From assembly GCF_002531575.1 (NCBI RefSeq), contig NZ_NWTI01000003.1, positions 124,001 to 188,000 of the forward strand: a stretch of DNA of 64,000 nucleotides, given 5' to 3'. Below are positions 1-9,110 of the stretch, one piece after another (positions within the stretch are counted from its first letter, which is position 1; each line of letters begins with the position of its first letter). The notes below the pieces were generated by a model, which was not told the origin of the DNA, did no database searches, and worked only from the letters and a program-made list of their open reading frames with translations. Source of the stretch: Bradyrhizobium sp. Y36. Lineage in GTDB: Bacteria > Pseudomonadota > Alphaproteobacteria > Rhizobiales > Xanthobacteraceae. The position numbers and the translations under genes were made by a program.

Positions 1-1716
1 GACCTCGTCGCCTTCGTTGACGTCGACGATCTCCGGCGTGAAGTGCGAGCGGATGACGGTGCCGAACACGGTGACCTTGCCGGGCTCGCGCACGATCTTC
101 TCGGATCCCGGCCGCACCGCAAAGGCACTGTCCTTCTCCGTGCGGCTATCCGTGCCATACTTGTAGCGCACGAGCGGCTTCAGCTTGTCCGCGGCGATGG
201 CAGCCGCGTAGTGCGGCTCGCCGAGCGGCAGCGGCATATCGTACAGCAGCTCCATCTTGTCGCCGGAGATGTCGATCAGCTGGTGGTTCTGCGGATGCAG
301 GGGACCGACCGGGTTGAAGCGGTCGATCGCGAGCTTGTTGAGGGCGATCAGGTACTTTCCGGCCGGCGCGGCGCTCTCGCCTTCCATCGCCGTGAGATGC
401 CCGATGTTGTAGTGGACCGACAGCTTGTCGAGTACCTTGCCCTCGCAATAGTCGTATTTCGCGACCTGGCTATCCACGTACAGCGAGGTATAGGCGATGC
501 ACGGCTTGGAATCGAACTGCGTGTGCAGCGGTCCGAGGCCGAGCTGAACCTGCTTGTGCAGCACCTGCTTCATGTCGAGGATCGGAATCCCGTAGGCGTC
601 CTTGGAAGCGAACTGCTTCGCGTCGACGGCCGCCTTGATCTTCTCCCACGAATAGACCGACACATTGGTGTCGAGCTTGCCGCCGACGATGATGTACTTG
701 CCGTCAGGCGTGACGTCGGCGCCATGCGGCGATTTCGGCTCCGCGATCAGATAGACCAGCCCTTCCGCGATGGCGGTCTGCATCGAGATGACGTCGTGCC
801 CGTTGATCTTCGTCGTCTTGCCGGCGGCGGCGACTTCCGCTGCCTTCTTCCAGTTGATCACGTGCAGGAAATCGGCGTCGTTGGCCGAGCAGCCGGCCTC
901 GAAGGGCGGCTTGCCCTGTTCGATACCGCCGACGTAGCGCTCGGCGCAGAACGAATTGGTGAAAGACCAGCCGTCCGACGGACCCTTGCCCGCATCCGAC
1001 AGATCCTGCGTGTAGGGCGGCAGTTCGATCGAGAACGACTTGCCGGTGTCGATCTGCCCCTTCTCGCGATCGAACTTCCAATAGGTGATCGCGCCGCGGA
1101 ATTTCTCGTTGAACTCGGAGAGCGGCGCGTAGCCGCGGCCGAGAACGCCCGGATATTGCGCCGCTTCGATGACGTATTCGGAATTCGGCGTCACAAAGGT
1201 GCCACCGTGCTCCGACTGCATGATCGGATTGGTCACGATCTGCCGGGTCTCGAAGTCCTTGAGCGAGATGACCGCGATGCGCGGATTCGCCTTGTCGTTG
1301 ATGAAGAGGAACTCGCCATCGGGCTTGCCGCCGGTCTCGGACAGTCCGGGATGATGGGTGTCGCCCCAATTGGGATTGCGACCATCAATCTGGCCTTGCG
1401 CCAGAATCTTCTTCGATTCGTCATCGTAGCCATAGCCTTGCCACGGCTCCGGCGTGAACACGGCGATGTATTTGAGAAGACGCATCGAAGGCACGCTGTA
1501 GACGATGACCTGTCCAGACTGGCCACCGGACGAGAAGACGAGAAACTCGTCGCGTCCGCCCGTCGGTACGTAAGTCTTTGCTGCAGCCAACACGTCCTTC
1601 TGACTGAGATTGCGACGCTTCATCACGTCTTCGAGGCTTTCAGCCGCAAACACGTTAGCTCCGGCGAAGCAGAGCAAGGCCCCCGCGGCCACAGATACCT
1701 TAAATAATGCCTTCAT
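1..1716 (-). CDS. nosZ: Nitrous oxide reductase, Sec-type (clade II-like), 3' end cut by window edge
   Basis: Periplasmic copper enzyme reducing N2O to N2, the last step of denitrification. The frame is open from ATG 1716, with GGAG 8 bases upstream, to the left edge (about 571 codons). What is seen: a short Sec-like signal of about 24 residues with no twin-arginine motif, then the NosZ propeller with THHPGLSET, FLFINDKANPRIAVI, SEHGGTF, SPHGADVTPDG, GPLHTQF, YNIGHL and HPQNHQ, which supply the His ligands of CuZ. The frame ends as the C-terminal cupredoxin begins, so the CuA motif lies outside the window. A Sec signal and these motif variants are typical of clade II NosZ, whereas rhizobial NosZ is usually the Tat-exported clade I form. 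Other nos genes, if present, would be to the left. Confidence 0.93.
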   Translation of the reverse strand, partial: MKALFKVSVAAGALLCFAGANVFAAESLEDVMKRRNLSQKDVLAAAKTYVPTGGRDEFLVFSSGGQSGQVIVYSVPSMRLLKYIAVFTPEPWQGYGYDDESKKILAQGQIDGRNPNWGDTHHPGLSETGGKPDGEFLFINDKANPRIAVISLKDFETRQIVTNPIMQSEHGGTFVTPNSEYVIEAAQYPGVLGRGYAPLSEFNEKFRGAITYWKFDREKGQIDTGKSFSIELPPYTQDLSDAGKGPSDGWSFTNSFCAERYVGGIEQGKPPFEAGCSANDADFLHVINWKKAAEVAAAGKTTKINGHDVISMQTAIAEGLVYLIAEPKSPHGADVTPDGKYIIVGGKLDTNVSVYSWEKIKAAVDAKQFASKDAYGIPILDMKQVLHKQVQLGLGPLHTQFDSKPCIAYTSLYVDSQVAKYDYCEGKVLDKLSVHYNIGHLTAMEGESAAPAGKYLIALNKLAIDRFNPVGPLHPQNHQLIDISGDKMELLYDMPLPLGEPHYAAAIAADKLKPLVRYKYGTDSRTEKDSAFAVRPGSEKIVREPGKVTVFGTVIRSHFTPEIVDVNEGDEV

Positions 1717-1880
1717 TTCGTGCTCCTGTAGCGTCCACCGCTTGCGCTCGCATACCCCAAAGACGTAGCGCGACGGCATCGCCGCCAATTCGGCCTCTCG
1801 GTGCCAATCTGCCAATCTCAGTGGTGAGAGCACCACTCACCGCTGGCCGGATAGATAATGAATCGCAGCTCTCAGTCGCA

Positions 1881-1916
1881 TTGATCGGGCGCAAAACACG
1901 ACTTGACCACGGTCAA
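1881..1916 (-). promoter_or_regulatory. Two tandem FixK/FNR-type boxes upstream of nosZ
   Basis: TTGATCGGGCGCAA (1881-1894) and TTGACCACGGTCAA (1903-1916) both fit the 14-base FixK2/FNR-family pattern TTG(A/C)-N6-(T/G)CAA. The second is an almost perfect inverted repeat. Their centres are 22 bases apart, about two helical turns, and lie about 172 and 194 bases upstream of the nosZ ATG. Low-oxygen or NO control by a FixK, FNR or NnrR protein is the natural inference. The transcription start is not known. Confidence 0.6.
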
Positions 1917-2534
1917 TTGACGATCGTCTCTCCATCCCACGCGGACCTCTAACGACGAACATCAGCGACTTGCTCGCAACATCATCGACGCTTGCGCGCC
2001 GCTGATGAATTGCTCCCAAAGAGAGCCGTTCAATCATGCGGCCGATGCACGGCTCCTCGCTCGAGCGCATAGCTTTCGGCGCGAGCAACTTCGGACTTCA
2101 TTTTCGGATCGTGTTCTTTGTCGAGACACAAATGTCCCGTCGTTTCGGGTGGCGGTACCGGACCCGTCGGCATTCGGATTCCGACTCGCGCACTTTATTG
2201 CCGATGAGCGCATCGGAATGCCGGGCGATCCTAATGGATCGGTGCCCTCCGGGACCCGCTGCGGATCGAACGTGACTCGGCAGGGCGTCAAAGAGGTCGT
2301 GCACCAAGTCTACCCGTCGCGCGAAGCCAGCGCTTGACCTGCGACGGCCGGCCTCACGTCGCGCGGCATCCAGAAGGCCTTCGGTGACACGTCCCGACGT
2401 CTACGAGCGGCCCGCCGCGCCTGCCCGCTTATGTGCTCCTGGAAACATCCAGAGCCCGTCGCGCCGGCGCCTCACCATCAGGACGCGCCCTCTTCTCGCG
2501 ACGACCAGCTTCGACGATTTCGCCATGGCCTAAC
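1917..2534. other. Intergenic stretch without a convincing gene
   Basis: About 600 bases between the nosZ promoter and the repeat downstream of the dehydrogenase gene. Only short overlapping frames on both strands are present (all under about 110 codons), with no recognisable domain and no good ribosome binding site. It may hold decayed sequence. I see nothing functional in it. Confidence 0.4.
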
Positions 2535-2635
2535 GCATGATCCGGAAAAGTGCGAAGCGGTTTTCCGGCAAGATCATGCGCAAACAATAACCTAAAGCGC
2601 GATGACAATTCATCTAATCCTCATCGCGCTTTAGG
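2535..2635. repeat. Double-hairpin dispersed repeat, probable terminator
   Basis: Two inverted repeats in tandem. The first (2535-2579) pairs GCATGATCCGGAAAA with TTTTCCGGCAAGATCATGC. The second (2591-2635) pairs CTAAAGCGCGATGA with TCATCGCGCTTTAG. From memory this composite is a dispersed repeat widespread in Bradyrhizobium and relatives. The second hairpin includes the stop codon of the minus-strand dehydrogenase gene, so it probably also ends that transcript. Confidence 0.7.
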
Positions 2636-3650
2636 GGCAGATGATCGCCTTGATGATGCCGTCGCGCCGCGCGACCTGCTGCTCGAACGCCGCAGGCGTC
2701 TGGTCGAGCGAGAAGCTGTGGGTAGCCAGCGGCGCCAGCTTGACCTGCCCGTCTTGCGCAAGCGCGATGGCGCGCGGATAAACCTCCGGCATGCGGCGTG
2801 AGAACTTGATCGACAGCCCCTTCCGGCGCGACTCCGCGCCGCTGAGGATGTACTGGTTGTTCTCGGGAATGCCGACGAGAACGACCCGGCCGCCGATGCG
2901 GGCACAGCGCGCGGCGTGCTCGAAACCGTGCGAGGAGTCGGTCGCCTCGATCACCAGATCGACGCCGCGGCCTTCGGTGGCGTCGGCGACCTCGGCATAG
3001 CTGCGGCACGCCACATCCGCACCGAGGTCGCACGCCAACGCCGTGCGCTGCTCGACCGGGTCGATCGCGATGATCTTTCCGCTGCCTGCGAGCCGCGCCA
3101 GTTGCACGAGCAGCAGTCCCACGGGGCCGCAGCCAAGCACCGCCACGGTCTCCTGAAGCCGCGGACGCGCCAGGTCCATGGCATGGATCGCGACACCGAG
3201 CGTCTCCAGGATCGCCGCGCCGGCGGGGTCGATGCTGTCGGGCACCAGATGCACGGCGGACTTCGGCACGCAGACGAATTCGGCCATGGCGCCGTTGTGG
3301 GGAGCGTAACCGAGAAACTTCACGTTCGGGCAGAGGTTGGTGTGCCCGCGATGACACCACTCGCAATGGCCGCAGGGAATGGACGGATCGACCGCCACCA
3401 GCGCATCGGCCGAGAGCCCCGCCTTGCGCGCGGAGTCCGGCGTGAGGACACCCGAGAATTCGTGCCCCAGGACGAACGGCCTCACTTGCGTCGGGCCCGT
3501 CGTTCCGCCCTCGAGATAGGAGTGCAGGTCGCTGCCGCAGACACCGACGGCCTTGACGCGGATGATGAGCTCGTCCTCCGCGAGCGGCCTCGGCTCGGGA
3601 ATATCGAGGACGCGGATATCACGAATGTCCTGGAGCACCGCAGCGCGCAT
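2631..3650 (-). CDS. Zinc-dependent polyol/alcohol dehydrogenase (MDR family)
   Basis: Medium-chain NAD(P)-dependent dehydrogenase of the sorbitol/threonine dehydrogenase type, 339 residues, a normal family length. Catalytic zinc ligands are Cys38 and His63-Glu64 (GHEF). The structural zinc site is CGHCEWCHRGHTNLC (Cys93, 96, 99, 107). A Rossmann motif VLGCGPVGLLL follows near residue 170. It is the last gene of the minus-strand polyol block, downstream of the SorC regulator, and has its own palindromic operator candidate. The substrate cannot be read from sequence; a sugar alcohol or its phosphate fits the neighbours. Confidence 0.85.
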   Translation of the reverse strand: MRAAVLQDIRDIRVLDIPEPRPLAEDELIIRVKAVGVCGSDLHSYLEGGTTGPTQVRPFVLGHEFSGVLTPDSARKAGLSADALVAVDPSIPCGHCEWCHRGHTNLCPNVKFLGYAPHNGAMAEFVCVPKSAVHLVPDSIDPAGAAILETLGVAIHAMDLARPRLQETVAVLGCGPVGLLLVQLARLAGSGKIIAIDPVEQRTALACDLGADVACRSYAEVADATEGRGVDLVIEATDSSHGFEHAARCARIGGRVVLVGIPENNQYILSGAESRRKGLSIKFSRRMPEVYPRAIALAQDGQVKLAPLATHSFSLDQTPAAFEQQVARRDGIIKAIICP

Positions 3651-3685
3651 GTTGTCGCCATCCTTCCGAGCAATTGTGCCCTCAC

Positions 3686-3699
3686 ATTACATATGTAAT
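3686..3699. promoter_or_regulatory. Palindromic operator candidate (SorC-type)
   Basis: Perfect 14-base palindrome ATTACATATGTAAT, about 36 bases upstream of the dehydrogenase ATG and downstream of the SorC-family gene. The core ACATATGT recurs at 10497-10504 in front of the ugpB-like gene. Binding by the adjacent SorC regulator is an inference. Confidence 0.5.
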
Positions 3700-3802
3700 A
3701 CGCGTGTGACAAATGATTTCGCGCGCCTCTTGGCGCGCGTGCGCGGGCCGTCGCGCCTTCGATGCCCGAGGCGCGGCTCCCCTGTCGCTTGCGAGAATGC
3801 GG

Positions 3803-4750
3803 CTATTTCTGCTTGTCGAGCAGTTTCAGCGCGGCGACGGCGGTGCTCTCGTCCGTCACCAGCACCTTGCCGATCCGGCCGCGCAGCACGGCTGCGATGA
3901 TCGGCGCCTTGTTGAGCCCCCCGGCGATCAGCATCGACGTCGGCACGCGCGCCAGCTTTTCCAGCGGCATCGCAATGGCGCGGCTGTTGATGTTGTGATC
4001 GATGGGCCGGCCGGACTTGTCGAGAAATTGCGCCAGAACGTCGCCGACGGCGCCCGCTGCCCGCAGATGCTCCGCGCGCACGTCCGGCGGCAGCCCATGC
4101 CGCATCAACAGCGAGCGCGGCGTCAGGTCTCCCATGCTCAGAAGCGCCAGATCGATCTTGTCGACGCTGTTCAGCACCTCCTGATAGACCTCCTGCGCCA
4201 GGAAGGTGTCGCGCGAGCGCCGGCTGCTGACGAAAATCGGCGCCGCCAGATAGCTGCATTGGGCGTGCAGCCGGTGCGCGAGCTCGCCCGCGATCTCGAA
4301 CGTGTTGAGCTCGAGCCCGCGCGACAGGCCGCCCATCATCGAGACGATGGACAGATCGGGATAGTCGGCGGGCGTGACGTAACGAATCGTCTCGCGCAAG
4401 GTCGCGCCCCAGCCGATCCCGATGATGCGCGGGCGCTTCTGCTCGAGGAACTTCGACAAATAGGCTCCCGCCGCCATCCCGATCAAGCTGCCGGTTTGCT
4501 CGGGATTTTCCGGGCTCGGAATCACGACGGCGTCCTCGAGGCCGCATTCCCGGCGCAGGCGGTGCTCCAGCTCGGTGCAGCTCGCAAAGGCGGAGTTGAG
4601 CCGAATATTGACGATCCCGGTCTGCCGGGCATCCGACAGCATGCGATTGACGCGAGCGCGGGTCAGCCCCAGCCGCTCACCGATCTCGGCCTGCGTCAGA
4701 TTCTCCATGTAATAGAGCCAGGCGACCCGCAGGATGGTTTGATCAGTCAC
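3803..4750 (-). CDS. SorC/DeoR-family sugar-responsive transcriptional regulator
   Basis: Sugar-binding transcriptional regulator of 315 residues, the usual SorC length. The N-terminal helix-turn-helix is at about residues 18-38 (LTQAEIGERLGLTRARVNRML). The rest is the phosphosugar-binding domain of the glucosamine-6-phosphate isomerase fold, with GIGWGATLRE near residue 115 and VLVTDESTA near the C-terminus. It starts at GTG. It sits between phoD and the zinc dehydrogenase on the same strand and is the best candidate to control the polyol block through the ACATATGT palindromes. SorC regulators typically sense a phosphorylated sugar or polyol. Confidence 0.88.
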   Translation of the reverse strand: MTDQTILRVAWLYYMENLTQAEIGERLGLTRARVNRMLSDARQTGIVNIRLNSAFASCTELEHRLRRECGLEDAVVIPSPENPEQTGSLIGMAAGAYLSKFLEQKRPRIIGIGWGATLRETIRYVTPADYPDLSIVSMMGGLSRGLELNTFEIAGELAHRLHAQCSYLAAPIFVSSRRSRDTFLAQEVYQEVLNSVDKIDLALLSMGDLTPRSLLMRHGLPPDVRAEHLRAAGAVGDVLAQFLDKSGRPIDHNINSRAIAMPLEKLARVPTSMLIAGGLNKAPIIAAVLRGRIGKVLVTDESTAVAALKLLDKQK

Positions 4751-4847
4751 GGCGCAGCCCCCAGCAGCGGCCTCGAAATACGGCCAGACGTCGGAGCATT
4801 TGAGGCAATCTTTCCCCGGTCGTCAAATCGGTGCCATGCCGAGCTCG

Positions 4848-6377
4848 TCATGCGGACTTCGCGCCCGGCACGCCATCCTCGACCACAAAGCTCGTCAGCC
4901 GGCGCACGGCGCTTCGGACGTCCTTGACGTCGTCGAGCACCTCGAATCCCACACGGCAGTGCCGCGCGTCGAGCTCCATGGTCACATAGCCGCGCCTGTC
5001 GCCACGCGCATAGACCAGGTGCGGATTCTCCGCCAGCGCCTTGCGCACGCTGGCTTCGCTCGGCCCGTCGGAGGTGATCGATGTGCCGACGAATTCGGTC
5101 GCAATGGTCGGTCCATCCGGGCGGGCGAAATCTTCCTTCAGATCGGCGGTGAAGAAGGCGTGGCGGTCGCCGCCGATCACGATCGGATTGCGCCGCCGTT
5201 GCGCCACGAGCGAATCAAGCAGCCGGCGGCGGGCATTGGGATAGCCGTCCCAGCCGTCCATCCAGAAGCGCGCGCCGTCGTCCCCTTCCCGCTTGTCCTG
5301 CGCCATCAAGGTCTGCTGGGCGACGATCGTCCAGCGGCCGCGACAGTCGCGCAGGCGCGCATCGAGCCATTGTTCCTGCGCGCGGCCCAACATCGTCCGC
5401 GTTTCGTCCGTCCGGTCCGCGCAGTCCTTCACCCAGGTCGGCCGCCCGCTTCCGACGCAGGCCGATGCCGAGCGATATTGCCGGTCGTCGAGCAACAGCA
5501 CGTCGAGCGTCTCGCCGAAGCGATAGTGCTCATATATCGTGGCGTCGGCCCCGCGCGGGCGCGCCGAAGGCGGCAGCGGCATGTGCTCGTAATAGGCCTG
5601 ATACGCGGCCGCACGGATCTTCAGGAACTGAGCGGCGTCCCGCACGGTGTAGGAACGATCATTGGCATAATCGTCCATCACCTCGTGGTCGTCCCAGACC
5701 GAGAGCCAGGGAGAGGCCGCGTGGGCCGCTTGCAGGTCGGAATCTCCCTTGTAGAGCGCGTAGCGGTTGCGGAATTCCTCGAGCGTCGTCGGAATTCCGA
5801 CGCCGTGCTGGCGGACGTGGTGCGATCCCCAGGACTTCTCGTAGATGTAGTCGCCGAGATGCACGACGAGGTCGAGATCGCGCGCCGCCATGTCGCGATA
5901 GGCGCTGAAATAGCCCTGCTCGTATTGCTGGCAGGATGCGAACGCAAAGCGGAACGTCCGCCCGGAGCCCGCCGGGGCGGTTCGCGTGCGGCCGACCGGG
6001 CTGAGCGCCGGACCGGCGCGGAAGCGATACCAATAGACGCGATCCGGCAGCAGCCCCGTCGCCTCGGCATGCACCGAATGCGCAAGCTCTGCCGTCGTCC
6101 GCACGACGCCGCGGGAGACGACGCGTGCAAAGGCCTCGTCCTCGGCCACCTGCCATTCCACCTCCACCGAGGCCGCCTGAACGCCCCCGCCTTCGAGCGG
6201 TTGCGGCGCCAGGCGCGTCCACAGGATGACGCGATCCTGCCGCGGGCACCCGGAGGCGACACCGAGCGTGAAGGGATCTGCGCTGAATGAGACCGGCGCT
6301 CCCCGCACGAAGCCGGCGGGCGCAGCGAAGGCGGCGCTCGCGAGCGTTCCCACGAGAAAGCGGCGGCGGGGAATCAC
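4848..6377 (-). CDS. phoD: PhoD-like alkaline phosphatase/phosphodiesterase, Tat-exported
   Basis: Metal-dependent phosphodiesterase/phosphatase acting outside the inner membrane. The chosen start is GTG 6377, which overlaps the upstream stop by 4 bases (GTGA) and gives 509 residues beginning with a Tat signal (PRRRFLVG at residues 3-10). PhoD motifs follow: FRFAFASCQQ, HLGDYIYE, WDDHEV and a late GGDRHAF. Bacillus PhoD cleaves phosphodiesters, including polyol-phosphate teichoic acids. Last gene of the ugpB-A-E-Q-phoD string, suggesting release of phosphate or polyol phosphate for import. A longer frame to 6470 exists but places the Tat motif too far inside. Confidence 0.88.
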   Translation of the reverse strand: MIPRRRFLVGTLASAAFAAPAGFVRGAPVSFSADPFTLGVASGCPRQDRVILWTRLAPQPLEGGGVQAASVEVEWQVAEDEAFARVVSRGVVRTTAELAHSVHAEATGLLPDRVYWYRFRAGPALSPVGRTRTAPAGSGRTFRFAFASCQQYEQGYFSAYRDMAARDLDLVVHLGDYIYEKSWGSHHVRQHGVGIPTTLEEFRNRYALYKGDSDLQAAHAASPWLSVWDDHEVMDDYANDRSYTVRDAAQFLKIRAAAYQAYYEHMPLPPSARPRGADATIYEHYRFGETLDVLLLDDRQYRSASACVGSGRPTWVKDCADRTDETRTMLGRAQEQWLDARLRDCRGRWTIVAQQTLMAQDKREGDDGARFWMDGWDGYPNARRRLLDSLVAQRRRNPIVIGGDRHAFFTADLKEDFARPDGPTIATEFVGTSITSDGPSEASVRKALAENPHLVYARGDRRGYVTMELDARHCRVGFEVLDDVKDVRSAVRRLTSFVVEDGVPGAKSA

Positions 6378-7135
6378 GGACGGGCCGACGCCGTTTTCAG
6401 CCTGCGGCGGATGCTCGCAGCAAGATCCGGCCGATCGGTCGTGATCTGCCGCACCGGCTGGGCGAGCCAAAAGGCGATGTCCTCCGGCTCATTGGTCACC
6501 CACACGCCGAGACGATCGGATCCCAGCATTTTGAGCGCGAGCGGCAATGCGAACCCCAGCAGCGATTTCTCCACTGCGACGATGCAGCCGGGAATGGCGG
6601 CCAGTTGCGTCAGCGCGCGCTCAATTCCGCCCATCATCTCCGCCGAGCGACGGTCGAGCGAGATCAGCACGCGCGCCTCCGGCAACAATCTCCGCACGGT
6701 CTCAATCACCCCCGGCACGAAGCAGGTGATCACGGCGCGCCGCTCAAGGCCCCGGCGCCTGACATCGTCGATCAGCCGCCCCTCCAGTCCGGGATAGGCA
6801 TGGCCGAGCGCGTCCGTCTTGATCTCGATATGCAGCTCGTGCGTGGTGTCGCTGAACACATCCAGCACCTCGCCCAAGGTCGGAATGCAGTCGTCGCCGG
6901 CATCGCGAAGACGCGTCGCCGTCAATTGCCGCAGGCTGCGCTCGCCGACCGGCCCGGTCTCGAAAGTGGTACGGTCGAGCAGCGGATCATGAATCACGAC
7001 GAGACCGCCATCCGTGCTCTGATGGACGTCGAACTCGACCGCATCGACGTCCTCCCTGCACAAATTGCGGAAGCCCGTCAGGCTGTTCTCCGGCCAAAGA
7101 TTGCGTCCGCCGCGATGCCCGGCGATGAAAACCAT
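6374..7135 (-). CDS. ugpQ: Glycerophosphodiester phosphodiesterase (UgpQ-like)
   Basis: Hydrolyses glycerophosphodiesters to glycerol-3-phosphate and an alcohol. 253 residues with the GDPD signature HRGG...PENS at the N-terminus, VEFDVHQSTDG, VIHD (catalytic His), HIEIKT in mid-protein and VWVTNEPED late. There is no signal peptide, so it should be cytoplasmic like E. coli UgpQ. It lies 9 bases after ugpE and overlaps phoD by 4 bases, so it belongs to the ugp-like operon. Confidence 0.9.
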   Translation of the reverse strand: MVFIAGHRGGRNLWPENSLTGFRNLCREDVDAVEFDVHQSTDGGLVVIHDPLLDRTTFETGPVGERSLRQLTATRLRDAGDDCIPTLGEVLDVFSDTTHELHIEIKTDALGHAYPGLEGRLIDDVRRRGLERRAVITCFVPGVIETVRRLLPEARVLISLDRRSAEMMGGIERALTQLAAIPGCIVAVEKSLLGFALPLALKMLGSDRLGVWVTNEPEDIAFWLAQPVRQITTDRPDLAASIRRRLKTASARP

Positions 7136-7144
7136 GATCGATTC

Positions 7145-8065
7145 CTATTTGCTGCTGTCGACGAGACCCTTGATGAACCAGCGCTGCAACAGCAGGACGA
7201 CCAGCACCGGCGGCAGCATGGTGAGGAGCGCTCCGCTCATGGCGATATTCCAGGCCGGCTCGCTGTCGGAGCGGGGAATGAGGCCCTTCAGCGCGATGAC
7301 CGCCGTCGCCATGTCCTTGTCGGTCGTGAACAGCAACGGCCAAAGATACTGATTCCAGCCGAACAGGAACAGGATGATGGCGAGCGCCACCATGTTCGGC
7401 ACCGACAGCGGCAGCAGGATGCTCCAGAAGAAATGCAGCGGTGAAGCGCCATCCAGCCGCGCTGCCTCGCAGAGCTCATCCGGGATCGTCAAGAAGAACT
7501 GGCGAAACAGGAACGTGGCGGTGGCCGAGGCGATCAGCGGCAGGATCAAGCCGGGATAGGTGTTGACCATGTTCCATTCGAGCGCGATCGCAACCTCGTG
7601 TCCGCTGATCCAGGCCCAGAGATCGGCGACATGCAGGGTCTCCAACAACCACTGCAGCGGCAGCGCCGCATTTGCCACGGCTTCGAAGGTCGGGACGATC
7701 CGCACCTCGATCGGCAGCATCAGCGACATGAAGATGAGCCAGAACGCGAGCATCCGATAGCGGAACCGAAAGTAGGTGATCGCGAACGCCGAAAGCAGCG
7801 ACACCGCGATCTTCCCGGCCGTGATGCCGAGCGCCACGACGACCGAATTGAGGAAGGTGCGGCTGAAATTGCCCTTGGCCCAGGCCAGTTGCAGATTGTC
7901 AAGGAACTGGCTTCCAGGCAGCCATGGCAGCGGCACCTTCTGAACCTCGGCCACCGTCAGCGACCCCGCCACGAAAGCGAAATACAGCGGCACGCAGACC
8001 GTCAGCGCTCCCGCGATCAGGATCGCATGACAGACCATGTTCAGGATCGGGGAGCGTTCCACCAT
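7145..8065 (-). CDS. ugpE: ABC transporter permease, UgpE-like
   Basis: Inner-membrane permease of the carbohydrate CUT1 family, 306 residues with about six membrane segments. The ABC-coupling EAA loop is EAARLDGASPLHFFWSILLP. The end of the protein (FLFGWNQYLWPLL, then VIALKGLI) is like UgpE, the glycerol-3-phosphate permease. It follows ugpA by 4 bases and precedes the glycerophosphodiesterase. The CUT1 family membership is clear; the exact substrate rests on context. Confidence 0.88.
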   Translation of the reverse strand: MVERSPILNMVCHAILIAGALTVCVPLYFAFVAGSLTVAEVQKVPLPWLPGSQFLDNLQLAWAKGNFSRTFLNSVVVALGITAGKIAVSLLSAFAITYFRFRYRMLAFWLIFMSLMLPIEVRIVPTFEAVANAALPLQWLLETLHVADLWAWISGHEVAIALEWNMVNTYPGLILPLIASATATFLFRQFFLTIPDELCEAARLDGASPLHFFWSILLPLSVPNMVALAIILFLFGWNQYLWPLLFTTDKDMATAVIALKGLIPRSDSEPAWNIAMSGALLTMLPPVLVVLLLQRWFIKGLVDSSK

Positions 8066-8069
8066 CTGG

Positions 8070-9110
8070 CTAGACCCCGTAATTGACCTTGCGGTCGAAG
8101 TAGCGGAATTGCAGCAGCGTGCAGATCAGCGCGAAGCTCATCAGCAGGACCGATTGGGCGGCGGACGAGCCGAGATCGAGGTTGACGAAGCCGTCAACGA
8201 AGACCTTGTAGACGAGAATGTTGGTCGCGCCGGCTGGCCCGCCCTTGGTCACGGCATCGATGATGGCGAAGGTTTCGAAGAAGCCATAGATGAAGTTCAT
8301 CACCGTAAGGAAGAAGATCGTGGGCCCGAGCATCGGCAGCGCGATCGAGACGAAGCGGCGGATCGGCCCCGCCCCGTCCACGGCCGCAGCCTCCATCAGC
8401 GACACCGGCACCGCGAGCAAGCCTACGACGAGGAAGATATAGTCGTAGCAGATGTGCTTCCATGAAGCAGCGAGCGTCACCAGGATCAGCGCATCGGTCG
8501 GGTTGAGGTTGGGGTCCCATGCGATGCCGAAACCGTGCAGCACCTGCGCGAGCGGGCCGACAGCCGGATTGAACAGGAACGCCCACAGGATGCCGGCAAT
8601 CGCGGGGGCAATGGCATAGGGCAACAGGATGATGGTGCGATAGGCCGGACGCCCCCGTACGATCCTGTCGGTCGCAAACGCCAGCACGAGCGCGCTTCCC
8701 AATGTGAGCACGTTCTGCATCACCGTGAACCAGAACGTCACCGCGATCGACTGGCGATAGTCGCTGCTCGCAAGCAGCGACTTGAAATTGTCGAACCACA
8801 CGAACTGGACGTTGTTGCCGAAGGGATCGCTGAGCAGGACCGATTGCGTCAGCGCCCGCAGCGACGGGATGAAGAAGAAGAACAGCAGGATCAGCAGTTG
8901 CGGCAGCAACAGCAGCGTCGGCAGGCCGGGACCGTCGCCGAAATTGGCGCGCTTCAGTCCGGCCTCCTGATCGCGCCGCGCCGCCCTGCCCGATGCGCGC
9001 GCACTGCCGGCGGCCGACGCCGGCACGGCCTTGGACCCAGCACTCCCGTGCTTTCGCTGAAGCACGGGCGCGCGTGCATCACGCCATGGGATGGACAGGC
9101 GCAGCGTCAT
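8070..9110 (-). CDS. ugpA: ABC transporter permease, UgpA-like
   Basis: Partner CUT1 permease, 346 residues. It has six membrane segments after a long basic N-terminal tail of about 60 residues (the first segment is about LLLLPQLLILLFFFFIP). The EAA loop is MEAAAVDGAGPIRRFVSIALP. The start at ATG 9110 overlaps the ugpB stop by 4 bases (ATGA), which supports it although the tail is longer than in E. coli UgpA. It forms the channel with the 7145-8065 product. Confidence 0.88.
   Translation of the reverse strand: MTLRLSIPWRDARAPVLQRKHGSAGSKAVPASAAGSARASGRAARRDQEAGLKRANFGDGPGLPTLLLLPQLLILLFFFFIPSLRALTQSVLLSDPFGNNVQFVWFDNFKSLLASSDYRQSIAVTFWFTVMQNVLTLGSALVLAFATDRIVRGRPAYRTIILLPYAIAPAIAGILWAFLFNPAVGPLAQVLHGFGIAWDPNLNPTDALILVTLAASWKHICYDYIFLVVGLLAVPVSLMEAAAVDGAGPIRRFVSIALPMLGPTIFFLTVMNFIYGFFETFAIIDAVTKGGPAGATNILVYKVFVDGFVNLDLGSSAAQSVLLMSFALICTLLQFRYFDRKVNYGV

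Noticed and set aside
43..1707. 554-codon open frame on the plus strand opposite nosZ
   Set aside because: Antisense shadow of nosZ produced by GC-rich third positions. The protein is Arg/Leu/Asp-rich without any domain, whereas the minus strand gives an unmistakable NosZ.
1917..2534. Small genes in the gap between nosZ and the zinc dehydrogenase
   Set aside because: All frames overlap each other on both strands, are short, and have neither plausible start signals nor domains.
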